The position numbers were made by a program, and so were the translations under genes. 64,000 nucleotides of DNA, from positions 50,742,501-50,806,500 of the forward strand of contig NC_090989.1 in assembly GCF_041146395.1 (NCBI RefSeq). The letters are read 5' to 3'. Positions 26,331-39,595 of this stretch are shown piece by piece. The stretch is from Eulemur rufifrons (Eukaryota > Chordata > Mammalia > Primates > Lemuridae). The notes below the pieces were generated by a model, which was not told the DNA's origin, made no database searches, and saw only the letters and a program-made list of their open reading frames with translations. Each line of letters begins with the position of its first letter. Position 1 is the stretch's first letter.

Positions 26331-27260
26331 GGACTTGAGTATATATCACATTTCTTCCTAATTCCCTGAATATAAGATGAACTCACCAACTTTGAATCAT
26401 TATTTTGAAGAAATAGACTACTTCCCTAAATAACACTTTAACATCTATAGGGATGGGATCACTTTAATATGACAGTCTTCAAAGCAGCTAAAGCCTCCTT
26501 CAGTAGAGGAAAGATGGTAATGATCTAATCTTAGGGCCAAAAACATCATGGAAGCAAATACCAGAAAATATTACAGTACATCTCTGCCAAGCACTACCAA
26601 GAGTTCTAAACTCAATGATTTGTGCTGCTGTCTCTTCAGTTCCCTGTACACATAAACTCTTCCCTGGACATATAAATGACAGTGGTAATATACTTCAGGT
26701 TGGTAATCAACAAGTGTGAGACCTCTCAGTTTTACTGGGGAAGAGCTTTCTTTGTAAGAGTGAACTAGGTTTGGTGTTTTCATGTATGTGACAAGCTCAT
26801 TTTACCTGGCTGCCTAAAGTATACTGTCCTAGGCAACAACAACTAATTCTAACAATTGATTTGACATGTATAATTATATAATTTTTAATTGGATGTAACT
26901 AGCAGAGTTTTTAAAAAATACAGTGCTGATTATACCACCGCCAAGTTATTAATAGGATAAATTTTTGGCAAATAAAATAAGGAAGGGAAATAAATCTCTG
27001 GTAAATTGTCTAGTGTCTTTACATTAAAATTAAATCATTACTTAGAACCTTCTTCCTAACTTCTTTCAATATCAAGTTTTAATGAGCTTCTGCTTATTTA
27101 TAACTTGGAGATAATTAAAGAACTATAAGGAGGAGGCAAAAAAAAAAACAAAAAACAAAACAAAACAACAACAAAAACTGCCCAATCTTACCTGCTACCT
27201 GCTATACATCAGAAGAGTTTGTGAGCAGATTCTTTAGCTTCTGCTTTGCATATTTCTTAC

Positions 27261-27626
27261 CTTTGCTCCTTCTAGAGGCAAATCGTGGCGTCTGTGTTTC
27301 CGTAGAAGCACTGGATCAGAGCCCATTCTACTGTGCCTTCCATTTACACTTGAACTTGCTGTGATTCCAGGCTTTGGAGAGCCATCCCCTAGGAGTCTAC
27401 ATCCCACCAACTGATTAGTCCCAAACACATCCCGAGGGCACCAGGCTTCAAGAGGCATTGGCTGGTCTCTGGAAGGCACACTTTCCATAGGATGGAAGTG
27501 TCGACTCAGTCTATTGTCAGGTGGGATTGGGGGAGGTCTTTCAGGCGGAGGGGGAGGAGGATCTCTTAAGGGAGGAGGTGGTGCTGGAAGTGGTTTATCT
27601 TGTTTTCTCACCATGCAAGGAGAAGA
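27261..27626 (-). CDS. CBLB: CBLB exon: main proline-rich region (about residues 532-653)
   Basis: This is the largest exon in the window: 366 bp, 122 codons, starting [19 protein letters not shown]. Its first third is a dense polyproline tract ([17 protein letters not shown]) that in Cbl-b binds SH3 domains of adaptors such as Nck and Grb2. The middle has [18 protein letters not shown], and the end has [14 protein letters not shown], a basic patch. Likely differences from human are HFHPMESV for HIHHVESV, RDQP for RDPP, GDGS for GEGS, and two conservative changes near [12 protein letters not shown]. The acceptor is preceded by a long pyrimidine tract, and the donor is GTAAGA. Both ends are phase 0. 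The methionine at codon 5 is internal and is not a start. Confidence 0.98.
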
Positions 27627-29184
27627 CTAAAGAAACACAAGAAGAAAAAAAAAAAAAAAAAACCTAAAAGTTGTACCATACGCTGAAATGACTTCCAGAC
27701 TAGTATATTATTGCTTCTATGTTCTAAGCCATAATGAAGCTTTATTAGATTCCTATGCCATCGTTTAATAAATTTCATTTTAACACTAGTTTAATGAAAC
27801 TTTCAAATAGTTAATGAAAAATTCACATAAATACATTTCATTAAGATTTTTTGTAGAAATAAATATGTAAATGCCAATGTTACCTTATAGAAACTAAACA
27901 GAAAAAAGTACAAAATCGAAATTATATTATGACTTTGACTGACATTAAAATTATATGTCAATAATTAATTTATTTGGACATTTCTATCATTTAGGAGACA
28001 TAGGACAAATCCATCAAAGTTGGTGCAATTGTTTTAGGTTTTTTAGGGAGCAATTTGATTTATGATATTTCTGTAAGATTAAAAGTTTTTTTAAAAGTTA
28101 TTTTTGCTTCTATCACTGCAATACAGAGCAAGTGATATGGGATAAATTTGCTCTGGTTCTCTGTCTTATCAGTTATTACCAGAATAGTGAAAAAACACAA
28201 ATAACAGAGCAGCATTATTTATAAAAGTACTTTTCTTTATGAATTCTTAAAATGAAAAAGAATTCTTATATGGAAACATAAAGGTACACTTCTGAATTGA
28301 ATGTGTGTCTGTCATAGCTTTGGATTTTTATTTATACAGTTTATCTGATGAATGATTTTAATATTAGGAAATATCAAAAAAATGAATCTTTTGGGTTTAT
28401 ATAATTCTAAGTAACATTCTACTGAGTCTTCATATGATCTTAAAAGTAAGTTAACTATAATGTAGGAAAATCAAATATTACTAAAAATATTGTGCTTCCA
28501 GTAAATTTTTAACTACAAAGCATATTACTGAATAAAATTAATTTTTAAATATATTTAATAAAGGGAAATATGTCCTAATTATCAAACTTGGAAAAAAAAT
28601 TCACACAGACTAAAAGCGTAGGCTTAAATTTAAAGAGTTAGAATTATGCCTTTAATATCAAATAGTAATATAATTACTTTGCAAATATTGTAATCCACTG
28701 TAATTAATTTCTTCAGGTATAAAAAGTACATATAATTCCCTCTTCTGAGTCACCTTGAAGCATGGGTGATAATTTATTGCATTTTAAGCCCGTATGCAAA
28801 TTTACTCCCATCACATTTTCCTTGTCATGGCACTATAAAAATGAGTGTAAAATATTATTTGATAACAGCATGCAAATTATTTTAATGCATATAATGACAT
28901 TTTACATCCATTTTTCAGAATAACTATTCTTACTCTATTTATTTTAGCAAATCAGGGAGCTACAGACATATGCTGTCTCTCTGTAATAAGTATGTAACTT
29001 TTATAATAATAAAGCAAGGAATATGATCCGTGGGCTCACCATAAACACAATGAGAAACCCATTAAAGTTGTTCATAAACAATTCAGAGCACAAAAAAATA
29101 TGAGTAATGGAATATCAAAGAAGCTGAGCAATCAATAATTGTCGCATAAAATGATTATCTGTGTTTCTAATAAAATTGATTTAC
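27627..29184 (-). other. CBLB: CBLB intron, 1.6 kb
   Basis: This is AT-rich sequence with no repeat family I recognise. A long pyrimidine tract (seen on the plus strand as A-runs at 27644-27662) sits directly upstream of the large proline-rich exon's acceptor. Confidence 0.85.
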
Positions 29185-29370
29185 CTTTGGTGAACCAGTT
29201 GGGCTACCACAGGGAGATCGAACTATGCCTTTCTGAATCAGATCCAGGCGAGGAGGTACTGGTGGCAGGCTGAGATGTGGGATCTGGAGAGCGTCAGGCT
29301 GTGGCTTTCTTCTCTGGGCAAGGGGAGAGGATCCTGGTGATGTGACTGGTGAGTTCTGCCTGTCAGTGCA
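29185..29370 (-). CDS. CBLB: CBLB exon: serine/proline-rich region (about residues 470-531)
   Basis: This 186-bp, 62-codon exon starts [17 protein letters not shown] and ends [12 protein letters not shown]. It contains [12 protein letters not shown], the first strong proline-rich SH3-ligand motif after the RING, and several SP or TP sites suited to proline-directed kinases. It carries PDALQIPHL where I recall PDPLQ in human, so one substitution is likely. The acceptor is TTCTAG and the donor GTAAAT. Both ends are phase 0, so skipping would keep frame. The next intron is only about 1.56 kb. Confidence 0.97.
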
Positions 29371-32300
29371 CTAGAACAGAAAGACAGAAAGATGTTGCTG
29401 TTTATTCGATGTACCGAGTGTATGCCTTTTAGCAATTAAGGAAGATATCTGGTTTGAAGAAGGGACGGGCCATTGTACATTTGTTAAAATACACTCCCTT
29501 AGTTTACTTTGATTAATAGATGCAAACAGCTCACACTGTCCCCCCAAGGCTAGTATTATGAAAAGAATAGATCGATGGGTTTCTCTTACGTATTTGCAGA
29601 AAGGGCCTGGGAAAATAAGAATAGTAAAAGTGTAAAGAAAATCAAATGCGGAGATTCTTCAAGAAACTCATCCATATTTTATGAAAAAATCATAAAAATG
29701 CAATGCAATAATGCACATTGCTCTTGGTTATCTATATTATAAAACTTTCTTAGAACTTTGTACATTTTAAAACTTAGAAATCGCTTTGTTTCAAACAAAA
29801 TATGTATACAGGGCACAGCTGATTTTCCTGCAAATCAATTAAATCAGGTGGGGTTTTAAAAAATAATTGTACACTTAAAATAAACCAGGTTTAAGCCCAA
29901 ATATTTTTTTCCTTAAGCTTTCACATGGAAAAGAAATCCTGTTAAACATTTTTCTTTAAAAACAATTAACTAAATCTTAGAAAGTCTGTACTTCTGCTAA
30001 AAATGATTAAGTTTCTATCCTACTACAAATTTTCTATCTTGTTTGGTAGATAAAATAGCATTGAAAAATCAGAAATAAGTACTTTCATTTGTACCTATAT
30101 AACCCCTCTATTTTGGAAGTTTTTTTTGTGTGTGTACGTGTGTCTGTGTGTGTTTTAATATGGCATAATGGGATTGCTATTTCTTATAAAACCCACATAG
30201 CTAACCAAATAGGCTTACTAAAATAAACAGCATTCTGCTCTGAAATATCAGGCAGTTTCCTTTTCAAGTCTAAGTTACTAGCTCTTTGAAGTTTTAGGTT
30301 TAATTTTTATAATCTACTACAATAATCTATCATGCTTTGATATTTATCTATTTCTGAATGCTAGTATTTATAAAGAGTTTTAAGCTTGTTCTTAAGCCAT
30401 TTCCCCCCAACATTACTCACCTTTATAAGAATAGTTGATGTCATCACCTGACAATTTAATCTGAACTCCAGCAACACTGAGAAAGATTTAGCCAGTCTGC
30501 CTTTATCTAACTGAGGATAACAGATTTGTGTTCACATTCCTACTTAGTCACATTGTGTAAGGCCTTTTCTTAATTACCAAAAATTCATACTTCATTCAGG
30601 ATTTTCTTAGTTTTTACCTAAGAAAAAAACTACGTCCTTTTTCTGCTCCAGCATTGCATGCAGAGTATTACATTAGTTTCAGTCATTACGTCTCCTTACT
30701 TTCCTCTTGGCTCTGACAGTTTCTCAGTTATTCATTGTTTTTGATGACCTTGACAGTTTTCCAGAGTACTGGTCAGATATTTTATAGAATGTCCCTTTAT
30801 TGGGATTTGTCTGATGATTTTTTAATGATTAGCCTAGGCTTAAAAGTTTTTTGGAGGAGGACCATGGAAATAAAGCATCATTTTGACCATATCCTATCAC
30901 GGATTTACATTACCAACATGATTCCTCACTGCTGATGTTGACCTGAATTACCTGGCTGAGGTATTTTTTATTAGGTTTCTTCAAACATAAAGTTTCTTCC
31001 TTATCTCTCCACCTTCCCATATGTACTCTTTGCAAGGAAGTCACTGCCTAGCCCAACTTAAGGAGTGGGGAGTTGTGGTCTCTTGTAAAGCCTTTTTAAA
31101 AATAAATGAGTGGCTAAACAGTAGCTTCTAGACCACACCCAAGATATGCCTAATATTGTCATGATGTTGCTAAACTACAAAGTCTTTGACTTTCTCACTT
31201 GATGCCAAATAACTTGAAAGAGTTCAACAAATTTAAACACGAATTTACGTGACAGTTTTAAGAACCTTTTATTTTTAGTAATTTCATGTTTCTTCATATC
31301 GCTTAGCTTATTATAAGTTAAAAATTTTTTCAGTTGTTACTAACTTGAAGAAGAGAAAGTAGAATCTGTATAGTCATAAACTGATTTTAGTGCAGCCAGT
31401 GATTCTTAACAAAATAACAATTCTACCCCAAAATTTGCAGGGCCTCACACGGTAGTGAATTTAAACATTCTAGACCAAAACCAATCCAAAAGTCATCATA
31501 GACAGATCAGAAAGAATTCCTCATGTAAAGCTATCTGCATCACAGACTGGCAGGAGATGTCACAGGGCATCTAATTCTCCATCATTCCCATTAGATAAAT
31601 TACATTCTCTGAGAACTAGCAAAACTAATATCTGCTATAAATTCTTTGTTGATCCTTTCTCTAAAAAGAAAAATCAAGAAGCAAAGCTTTTCACAGTTTC
31701 TAGCCCAAACAATATACATATGTATAGACACACACACACAAAGAATGGATAGCACTTCATTTGTTTAGTTACTTGTAGGTACATTTTTCAGGGTTAGTGG
31801 CATACATTACAAACACTGGTGAACAAGAACTATGGTCCTCCAGGTGCTTTTCTTCTGAAAATGTTTTCCTGTTTCCCTCATTACCTGCAACAGGACACAG
31901 AATTCTGACAGAGCCAAAAGCCCATCATCACTGTTAGAACTTGATTTTCACCCTAAACTGGATTAATTACTAACCAATATCTAAGCAGTTACCAAATTCT
32001 TAGCATGTTTAAATAATGGGGTGGATTTCATTTGAAATGGATGAAGAGCTTGTTAGATACTGAAAGGGTACAGTGAAAATCCTTAGAACAGACATTTGAA
32101 CCAATGTGTGTGGTGAAGTAACAACCTTGAACTTTTACATACTTCCAGATAAGCAGCCTCTCTGTAGCCTTGGGAATGTAATGGGAACCAGACCTTGCTG
32201 AGCACAGTTTATATTGTGTTCTGAAGGTGATTATGTACTGTCTTTCTGGAAAGTTAATTCATTTTGAAGCATTACAATATCTCTAAGTGGCTTAGTTAGA

Positions 32301-33606
32301 AGGTTTTGTGGAGGGTATGTGCAGGAACAAACATCATTTCATCTGTATTGATTATACAGACTAAGTTCACCATAAATCATTTATTTTCCTGAATTCTCCT
32401 AAAGTATAGTAAAATTCTCATAAGAATATATACTTTAACAATGCCTTTTTGATAGCATTAAATCTTTGCTGAACCTTTTGCTATTTCTATGACCCATTTT
32501 CAAATCAGGGTACTGAACCTTTGCATTAACTTCTATTGCTGGTAAAATTCAAACACTATGAAAATTTGCAAACATTTTTAGTAAGTAATTTCCACATAAA
32601 AGGTCACTTTCAATTTATCTGAGTAATCACAAATTGTATTTTTCTTTTCTTCCTACTTGAAAGTCTAAAAAGGAAGGAAATCTAGCACAATATTGCACAA
32701 TCCAGTCCATAATTAAGTTTTTGGATGAGATATTAAAAACTCATGACATCAAAATTTATCAGTTCATTTTAAAGAAAAGAATAAAAAGTTTGCTCTTTTT
32801 TCCAACTGAAAATAACAAGAGAAACAAAATAGATCATTTGAATGTAGACTGGAATTATTTCTCCTTTAAACTATATTGTCTCTATATGATATTTGCATTT
32901 TTATTGCTAATTTAAAGGACTGAATTCTAGAGTAACAGAATTTCTCCCTGTAAGGTTAGTCCTCAGGTAAAATAAATGCCTTTGAAGCTAGGACCTGACT
33001 AAGAGACACGGCAACTCATCTTTAGTTTAGTAGTTTATATTATCCCCTAAGTTGACTCCATAATTAGTCATTTCCCTCCAAGCTTCTCCTGGTTGTCTTC
33101 TTCCATGGTTCTAATTATCATTCTAAAATCACTTAAGCCAATTATGTTTCTCTACTTCTGACAGGTGATACAGGGAGTTGTTAGTGATAAGCAAAAATAA
33201 CAATAAACAACAAACATGGAACCAATCCAATGGCTCAGGTTTAAATTCTAAGAGTGTGGACTGTGCTAACTTAATCATTTCCTACTGATTTGTCCAGTAT
33301 TCCTCTTAATCATTACCACCTCCATCCTGTATATAAATGCAGATTGAATACCTAAGTATAAAATATCTTGGTTAGAAGAATACAAAAGCATTTATTTAAA
33401 TTCTGAATAATAACAGGTAAGTATTCTGTTGATAGAGATACTCCTGATTAGAAAATATGAATTTCAACTGTGGCTAACTATAAAACTAAGCTCTAATGTA
33501 TAGTTCAGTATTATGAAAAACAAGTTGGTTTTTTTTTAAATAACCATATAAATAAATGCATAACCTGACTTCAAATACGGATTTCTTCTATTTAAATTTC
33601 AACTTG

Positions 33607-33957
33607 GGCTGGGCGCAGTGGCTCACGCCTGTAATCTTAGCGCTCCGGGAGGCTGAGGCGGGAAGATCACTTGAGGTCAGGAGTTCGAGACCAGCCTGAG
33701 CAAGAGCGAGACCCTGTCTCTACTACAAATAGAAAGAAATTATCTGGCCAACTAAAAAATATATATAGAAAAAATTAGCTGGGCATGGTGGCGCATGCCT
33801 GTAGTCCCAGCTACTTGGGAGGCTGAGGCAGTCACTTAAACCCAGGAGTTTGAAGTTGCTGTGAGCTAGGCTGATGCCACGGCACTCACTCTAGCCTGGG
33901 CAACAGAGTGAGACTCTGCTTCAAAAAAAAAAAAAAAATTAAAATAAATAAATAAAT
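33607..33957 (+). mobile_element. Alu SINE, lemur-type, full length
   Basis: The left arm is GGCTGGGCGCAGTGGCTCAC. The linker TCTGGCCAACTAAAAAATAT and the right arm GGCTGATGCCACGGCACTCA are typical of lemur Alus. The A tail grades into an AAAT array. Flanking repeats AAATTTCAACT occur at 33594-33604 and 33958-33968. Confidence 0.96.
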
Positions 33958-34074
33958 AAATTTCAACTAAAACATTAAAGCTATGTAGTCTTGGAAAAAT
34001 CACCGCCTATGGGTATTGTTATCTGCAGATTATAGAATAAGCTTAATCCACCTGATAGGATCATTATGGGTTAA

Positions 34075-34159
34075 TAAAACTAAATAATTTCCATGATTTA
34101 TAAAATATTTAGTTTTATAAACTAAATAATTTGATGGTTTATAAAATATTTAGTTTTTA
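34075..34159. repeat. Tandem duplication of about 43 bp with inverted ends
   Basis: Two head-to-tail units, 34075-34117 and 34118-34159, share AACTAAATAATTT at the start and TTTATAAAATATTTAGTTTT at the end. Within each unit AACTAAATA and TATTTAGTT are inverted copies, so each could fold as a hairpin. Confidence 0.88.
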
Positions 34160-34635
34160 TTATATTTGGATGATACAGTTAGCAAGATGGACTACTTTGC
34201 TGTAGAAGGGACAGAATGCAATCTATTACAAAATCTCCAAAGTACCAAAGTTTGCTCATCTTCACTATCAAAAGAAAATTCCATTAAAGAGATCTTTAAA
34301 CAAAATGCCCTGTTCTTGTTATTGTTTATTCTACCCTAGACAATTCCTCTCACTATCAGGCTTAAACAAGCAATAGTAACAAAATCAAATATCTAACCAA
34401 ATAATTAAATTAAGTTTTAGAATGCATTCAAAAGGCAAATACAAATGCCTCCTGGATTATTTGCTGTTATTAACACTGATCATTAGAAAAACAAATTTAG
34501 AACGGAACTTAATTCAAATTTATTTTTTCTTCTTAATATAGAAAGTGTCTTAAAAATAGAAATAAATAATAACAAGAAAAGTAGTTTAGGAATCAGAGTA
34601 GGTTCATAAAGTTTAGGGATATGCTATAGTCAAAG

Positions 34636-34667
34636 TGCCATAACAAATGAGGCGCCATAACAAATGA
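34636..34667. repeat. Short tandem duplication
   Basis: GCCATAACAAATGAG is repeated twice, separated by two bases. Confidence 0.9.
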
Positions 34668-34849
34668 GTTTTACTGGTTTGGGCACTTCTCTCCCTGTGT
34701 CTTTTCAATTTTCTGTTCATTTCACTTTTTCTTTTTTCATTATATAATTTCACTACAGCAAATTTTGAAATTACGGGAAAATATAAAGATATTTTTGAAA
34801 AATACATAATAGTTCCTAATCACATATATAATGTTGAATCTACTCTATT

Positions 34850-35500
34850 TTGGTTACCATTACAACAAAAGAATTTTACCTGACATTAAACATTCTTCGC
34901 ACACATAATATTAAAGGTTGCATTATATGGATGTATCAGCATTTGCATAACCATTCCCTTGAAGTGAATATTTATGCTGTTTTCAAGTTTTCTCTATTAT
35001 CAAGCAGTATCATAAAGAAATTTTAACCACATATATTTTAATTTTAAGGAAAGAATCACAGAATTTTTTTAGCATAAGATAATAGACGGGGACAAAGTTT
35101 ATGAACATTCTTAAGACTCATTTGCTATTCAGACAGTAAAACCAATTTATTCTTCCATCAGCCATGTATGATAGTACCATTACACAAAACTCAAAATCAT
35201 ATTTTTGTTTACTTTGATACTTCATTGGCATCTTACTGGCCCACATCAATGTTTAAATTTGCCCGTCTTTGACAAACAATTAGAAAAAAAATTTCAATAT
35301 TTGTTAGACATGTGTATTTCCTCTTTGGGTTACTGGCTTTCTATGTTCTTTGTCCCCATATCTATCATAGCCTTTTATCTCCTCCTTGTTGGTTTAAATG
35401 TGCTCCTTATATACTAGGATAGTGAATCTCTGTCAATCTGTTACAACTGCTGTCACTATTTTTTTCCCAGTTTAATTTTTGTTTTCTAATTTTTTCATAG
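34850..35500. mobile_element. Old L1 3-prime sequence (L1M-type)
   Basis: ATATGGATGTATCAGCATTT, CATAACCATTCCCTTGAAGT and later TGCCCGTCTTTGACAAACAA recall the 3-prime part of old mammalian L1 elements. It is heavily diverged, and no ORF2 coding is visible. Confidence 0.5.
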
Positions 35501-37961
35501 TATAGATTTCACTTCTGCTCTTCCAGTTTTCATCTGCTAATGAGTAACTAAGTAAAGGAACATGTCCTTTTGCCACTATTTAAATGAGTTCCTTTCTTTA
35601 TCACAGCTTATGTTTCTCTGTCCAGTCTTAAGTTAGGAAAAAGAAATATAAGAAAATTATGGAAAAATTAATACAGTAGAGGAAATAGAATGTTGATACA
35701 GAATTACAGAATTAATTGTACAGAATTCACTGTTCAATATCCAAAATCATTTATATAGAGGTAACTGCAAAATTGGGAAGATTGGAAACATCAAGTTATA
35801 GGATACTGATCAGTATAATTCCACTCCATCTTGATTTTAGGTAATTTTCATATTTTTCTAGTATTATACTTGCTTCCAGAACTTTAGAATGAATTGTATT
35901 TTTTTGTTGTTGTTTGTTTGTTTCAACTCCTTTCAAAGTCCAAAGGCTAGCCTGCCTTGATTCCTTCCCGTATGATCATCACACCAGCATGTTTATCTAA
36001 CTAACAATTTTTCTTAAATTCTTGAATACTGGTAGCTGATGGGTACATCTTTTACAAACTGGAATCCTGGCACTATAGAAATTTAAAGACTACATTAGAT
36101 TCTTTTATGTCTACATAGTCACCAATTTTTCTTTGCTTCTGGAAATGAATAAATATTCTTTATTTCTTTGACAAAATTTACAGAATTCTTTAGCTCTTAA
36201 GAATGGGATGCTAATGACTACCATAAAGAATAGAGAAATCCACATTGGCAATTTTAACAGAAAATCCTTACAGAAAAAGCTCAGAAAGTAAAGTAGTCAA
36301 AAGCCCATCTCAGCACTCAGCAATTACCAGTAATAATTGGGGACTCATTCTATTTCAGTCACTCTTCATTGTATCCACACCTCTAAAGAGTGATTTTATT
36401 AAAACTTTAATGAGATCCATTATTATGGAAATGGCAAAACATTTGGTAAAAATCTTCAAGTATAGTCAGGCTATGATAAAAACAGGACAAGAGAAAACCT
36501 CTCCAATTACTAATAAAATGAAAGTTCTGACCATCCCAGAGATAATCAAAGTCAATTTTATAATACTTCTAACAAGATTTTTACTTAATGGATTTCCATA
36601 TCTGAACAAGGTAGATACACGTATTATAATGATGATGATGAGAAGGACTCAGAGAGTCAATGTTCTTCCCTAAATGCATGGAAATTAATGAATGAAACTT
36701 TTATCACATGTAATAACATATTTTAAGTATATTTTACTTGCTATTATTGTTCTCTTGGATTTTATTTTCTCATCTTAATTTGTAAACTTTAAAAAAAGCA
36801 TTAAAAATAGTAGTCTATACAGAATATTATTCAAAAGGTATACGCTAGAGAAATGTTTACACTTATACATTCAAACTCGCTAAATATAAACTGTTCATAT
36901 GTAGTTTATAGTTTAAGTATAAATAACTTATGCTATCTATTTTGAAGTACCTGTACCATTGGCCCCTTTTAGATAAAAAACAAAAGGTTATATGAAGAAT
37001 GTTGCAAAAGGGCAACACAATAACTTCCTTCTTATCTACAGCTGCATTTCCAGAAGCCTCAATCTATAAGAATTTAGAGAAAAACTCAGAAGGAAACAGA
37101 AAAGTTCTCTAAGTAGGAGGAGAAAATTCCGTTGCATTTTTTCCTATAGGAACAGAATGTAGGTACCTTGTTATCTTCCTTAAGAATATAGATATTTAAT
37201 CTGTGTGTAAAATGAAGTTCATTAATTTAAAGGTTGAATTATTGTCTATGTTCCACTACTAACTTCCAGAAATTTTCAGATATTATAAATTAGAAGCAAT
37301 AAAGAGGAGGGAAATGGTTAGAAACCTACATACCACAAAATATTGACTAGAGTAAGAGTTGATTTCTCTTTGAGGTTTGGCAGGGAGGTGCTCAACAAAA
37401 CCTCCAAAAGGACATACTCTAAAGTAATACAGTCACACTTGGGAATAACCCCAAGGGCACTGCTCTATTAAAATGTTAAACATTGTTAACACAGAGCGAT
37501 ACTGCTTCTTCTTGAAGTACCTCTTATGGAGGGACGTGATCTCGTGGCCTGTGCTCAGCCTTCATAACCTTATTGTACTTTAAATGTTTATATGAATTTT
37601 GCATCATGATGCAAATATACATGTGATTCTAATTTAAATTTATGGTTCCCCTCTCTTCATGCAACCTATCCTTGAGTCTTCTAGGAAAACGTAAGCTTGT
37701 AGAAATATGTTGTGTTGATTGTAGTGGCTTCTTATGCCCTTTGGTTCACTCAGCCGCATAGCCAATTTTGAGAAGGCAGGGAAGGGTGACATATAATTCA
37801 GAAATATTTCCATAAAAATGGCTGAGAAACAAGAACATTCTGGGAATTAAAGGAATAAATTTCAGTAACTGAAAAAATGCCTTCATGTGAAATCTTTATT
37901 GGTCCCAAAATACTAGGTAAAACTGGTTTGAACAAGCAATTGCTATTTGGTTACTGTAGTT

Positions 37962-38171
37962 CTGTGGCCCCCAACCCCAGGGCCACGGCCACTACCAGTG
38001 CATGGCTTGCTAGGAACAGGGCCCTGCATCAGCGTGGCCTGTTAGGAACTGGGCTGCACGTCACAGCCTGAGCTCTGCACACACACCCCCCTCCACGTCC
38101 CCACCTTTGTCCATGGAAAAATTGTCTTTCATGAAACTAGTCCCTGATACCGAAAAGGTTGGGGATCGCTG
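37962..38171. mobile_element. hAT-type non-autonomous DNA transposon, 210 bp
   Basis: The ends CTGTGGCCCCCAACC and, reverse complemented, CAGCGATCCCCAACC are 15-bp inverted repeats. GGCCTGTTAGGAACTGGGC and CCATGGAAAAATTGTCTTTC are familiar blocks of a mammalian hAT MITE. Eight-base duplications CTGTAGTT (37954-37961) and CTGCAGTT (38172-38179) flank it. It is GC-rich against AT-rich surroundings. Confidence 0.85.
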
Positions 38172-38543
38172 CTGCAGTTCTGCACTCTACTTCAGAGAAT
38201 ACTTCATTTCAATTTACTCACACAGAAAATAAGAACATTGTAAGCTTATGTATATTATTTAATCCCTAAAATAGTATTTCCGCTGACTTGTTGGTAACTT
38301 TGCATTTTCTATGAGTTTCAAACATGAAATATGATTTAATAGTAAATTATTTTAATGTAGTCATGCAATGAAATAACTATATAGAGGTTAATTTATTAAA
38401 AAAATACAACCAACTGCTTACTAAACCAATTTAGTTTTGGCATCTAATTCTTCCCAAATGGATGGATAGGTAGCAGTATCTAAAAAAAAAAAAATCTTCC
38501 ACAGGTATCTTAAAAATACTGATATTTAATTATTAGAAGTACA

Positions 38544-38863
38544 GGTCAGGCGTGGTGGCTCGGGCCTGTAATCCTAGCACTCTGGGAGGCCAAGGTGGGA
38601 GGACAGGACTTCGAGACCAGCCCGAGCAAGAGAGAGACCCCGCCTCTACTAAAAATAGACAGAAATTAGTCAAACAACTAAAAATACATATAGAAAATAA
38701 TAGCCAGGCATGGTGGTGCATGCCTATAGTCCCAGCTACTCAGGAGGCCGAGGCAGGAGGATCGCTTGAGCCCAGGAGTTTGAGGTTGCTGTGAGCTAGG
38801 CTGACGCCACAGCACTCACTCTAGCCTGGGCAACAAAGTGAGAATCTGCCTCAAAAAAAAAAA
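38544..38863 (+). mobile_element. Alu SINE, lemur-type, full length
   Basis: This dimeric copy starts GGTCAGGCGTGGTGGCTCGG, with the lemur-type AACTAAAAATACATATAG linker and a GCTGACGCCACAGCACTCAC right arm. It has a short A tail. Target duplications are not clear by eye. Confidence 0.94.
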
Positions 38864-38919
38864 AGTAGTATAGCAATATTTCCTGAGTCTTAAATAACAC
38901 TACATATAAAAAATAATAT

Positions 38920-39125
38920 TGGTAACAACTGACACTTTGCATTTACCATGTGCCAGCTCTGTTCAATGGCTTTCTGTGTATTAACTCTTTTAATCTTAAC
39001 CCTAAGAGGTATGGTTTTACAGACCAGGTAACTGAGGCATGGGGAGTGGGGTGTGTTAAATAATGCAGGGCACACAGATACTAAGTAGCAAAACTAGAAC
39101 ATGAGTCTAGGTACTTTGACTCCAA
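38920..39125 (+). mobile_element. MIR SINE
   Basis: The order is typical of MIR: TTACCATGTGCCAGCTCTGT, TATTAACTCTTTTAATCTTA, TACAGACCAGGTAACTGAGG, CACACAGATACTAAGTAGC. It is diverged, as expected for this old family. Confidence 0.85.
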
Positions 39126-39595
39126 GGAGGATAGTTCTACTTAAGCATCCTATAGTTAAGAACAATATCTCTACTGATCCTTCAGGAAAAAACCTTTCTC
39201 TAGGGCCTGCGTGTCAGGCACTATGCAAGGCTCTAAGAATGAAAGGAAAAGATGGCCCGTGTCCTTAAGGAGCAGACAGTCTACCAGAGGCAGTGGACCC
39301 AAAACTGAATACAAGAGTTCATGTGTTGCTTCTCCTACTGTACAATTATTTAAACAATTTTTAAGGAATGCATAAGAATATCTTCAAGAACCCTTATAAT
39401 ACCATACAGCTCTTGGATGAAGAAGTTGTTTCCTTTGTTAATCACACACTAATAAAACAAATACCCATATTTTACACAAAGAACTTTAAGAAAATGAGTA
39501 AACAGAATTCAGTTAAATGGCAAGCAATGAACCTGTGCCTTTAGATTGTTTACTGTCATCCATGAATATACCTGAGTGTCGCACGAGAGGGGCGG

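Larger units (their letters stand above)
19416..27260 (-). other. CBLB: CBLB intron, 7.8 kb
   Basis: The intron is mostly unique-looking AT-rich sequence. It has a MIR-like remnant at about 24960-25130, a CA microsatellite near 26300, and possible degraded L2 sequence around 21520-21740 and 22760-22930. There is no Alu and no recognisable exon. Confidence 0.8.

Noticed and set aside
27234..27614. 126-codon minus-strand frame starting at an internal methionine
   Set aside because: It is the CBLB exon 27261-27626 read from codon 5 and past its donor. The true exon starts upstream at the acceptor and stops at GTAAGA.
38533..38794. Frames on both strands with Alu-type peptides ([25 protein letters not shown])
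   Set aside because: Both are readings of the Alu at 38544-38863.
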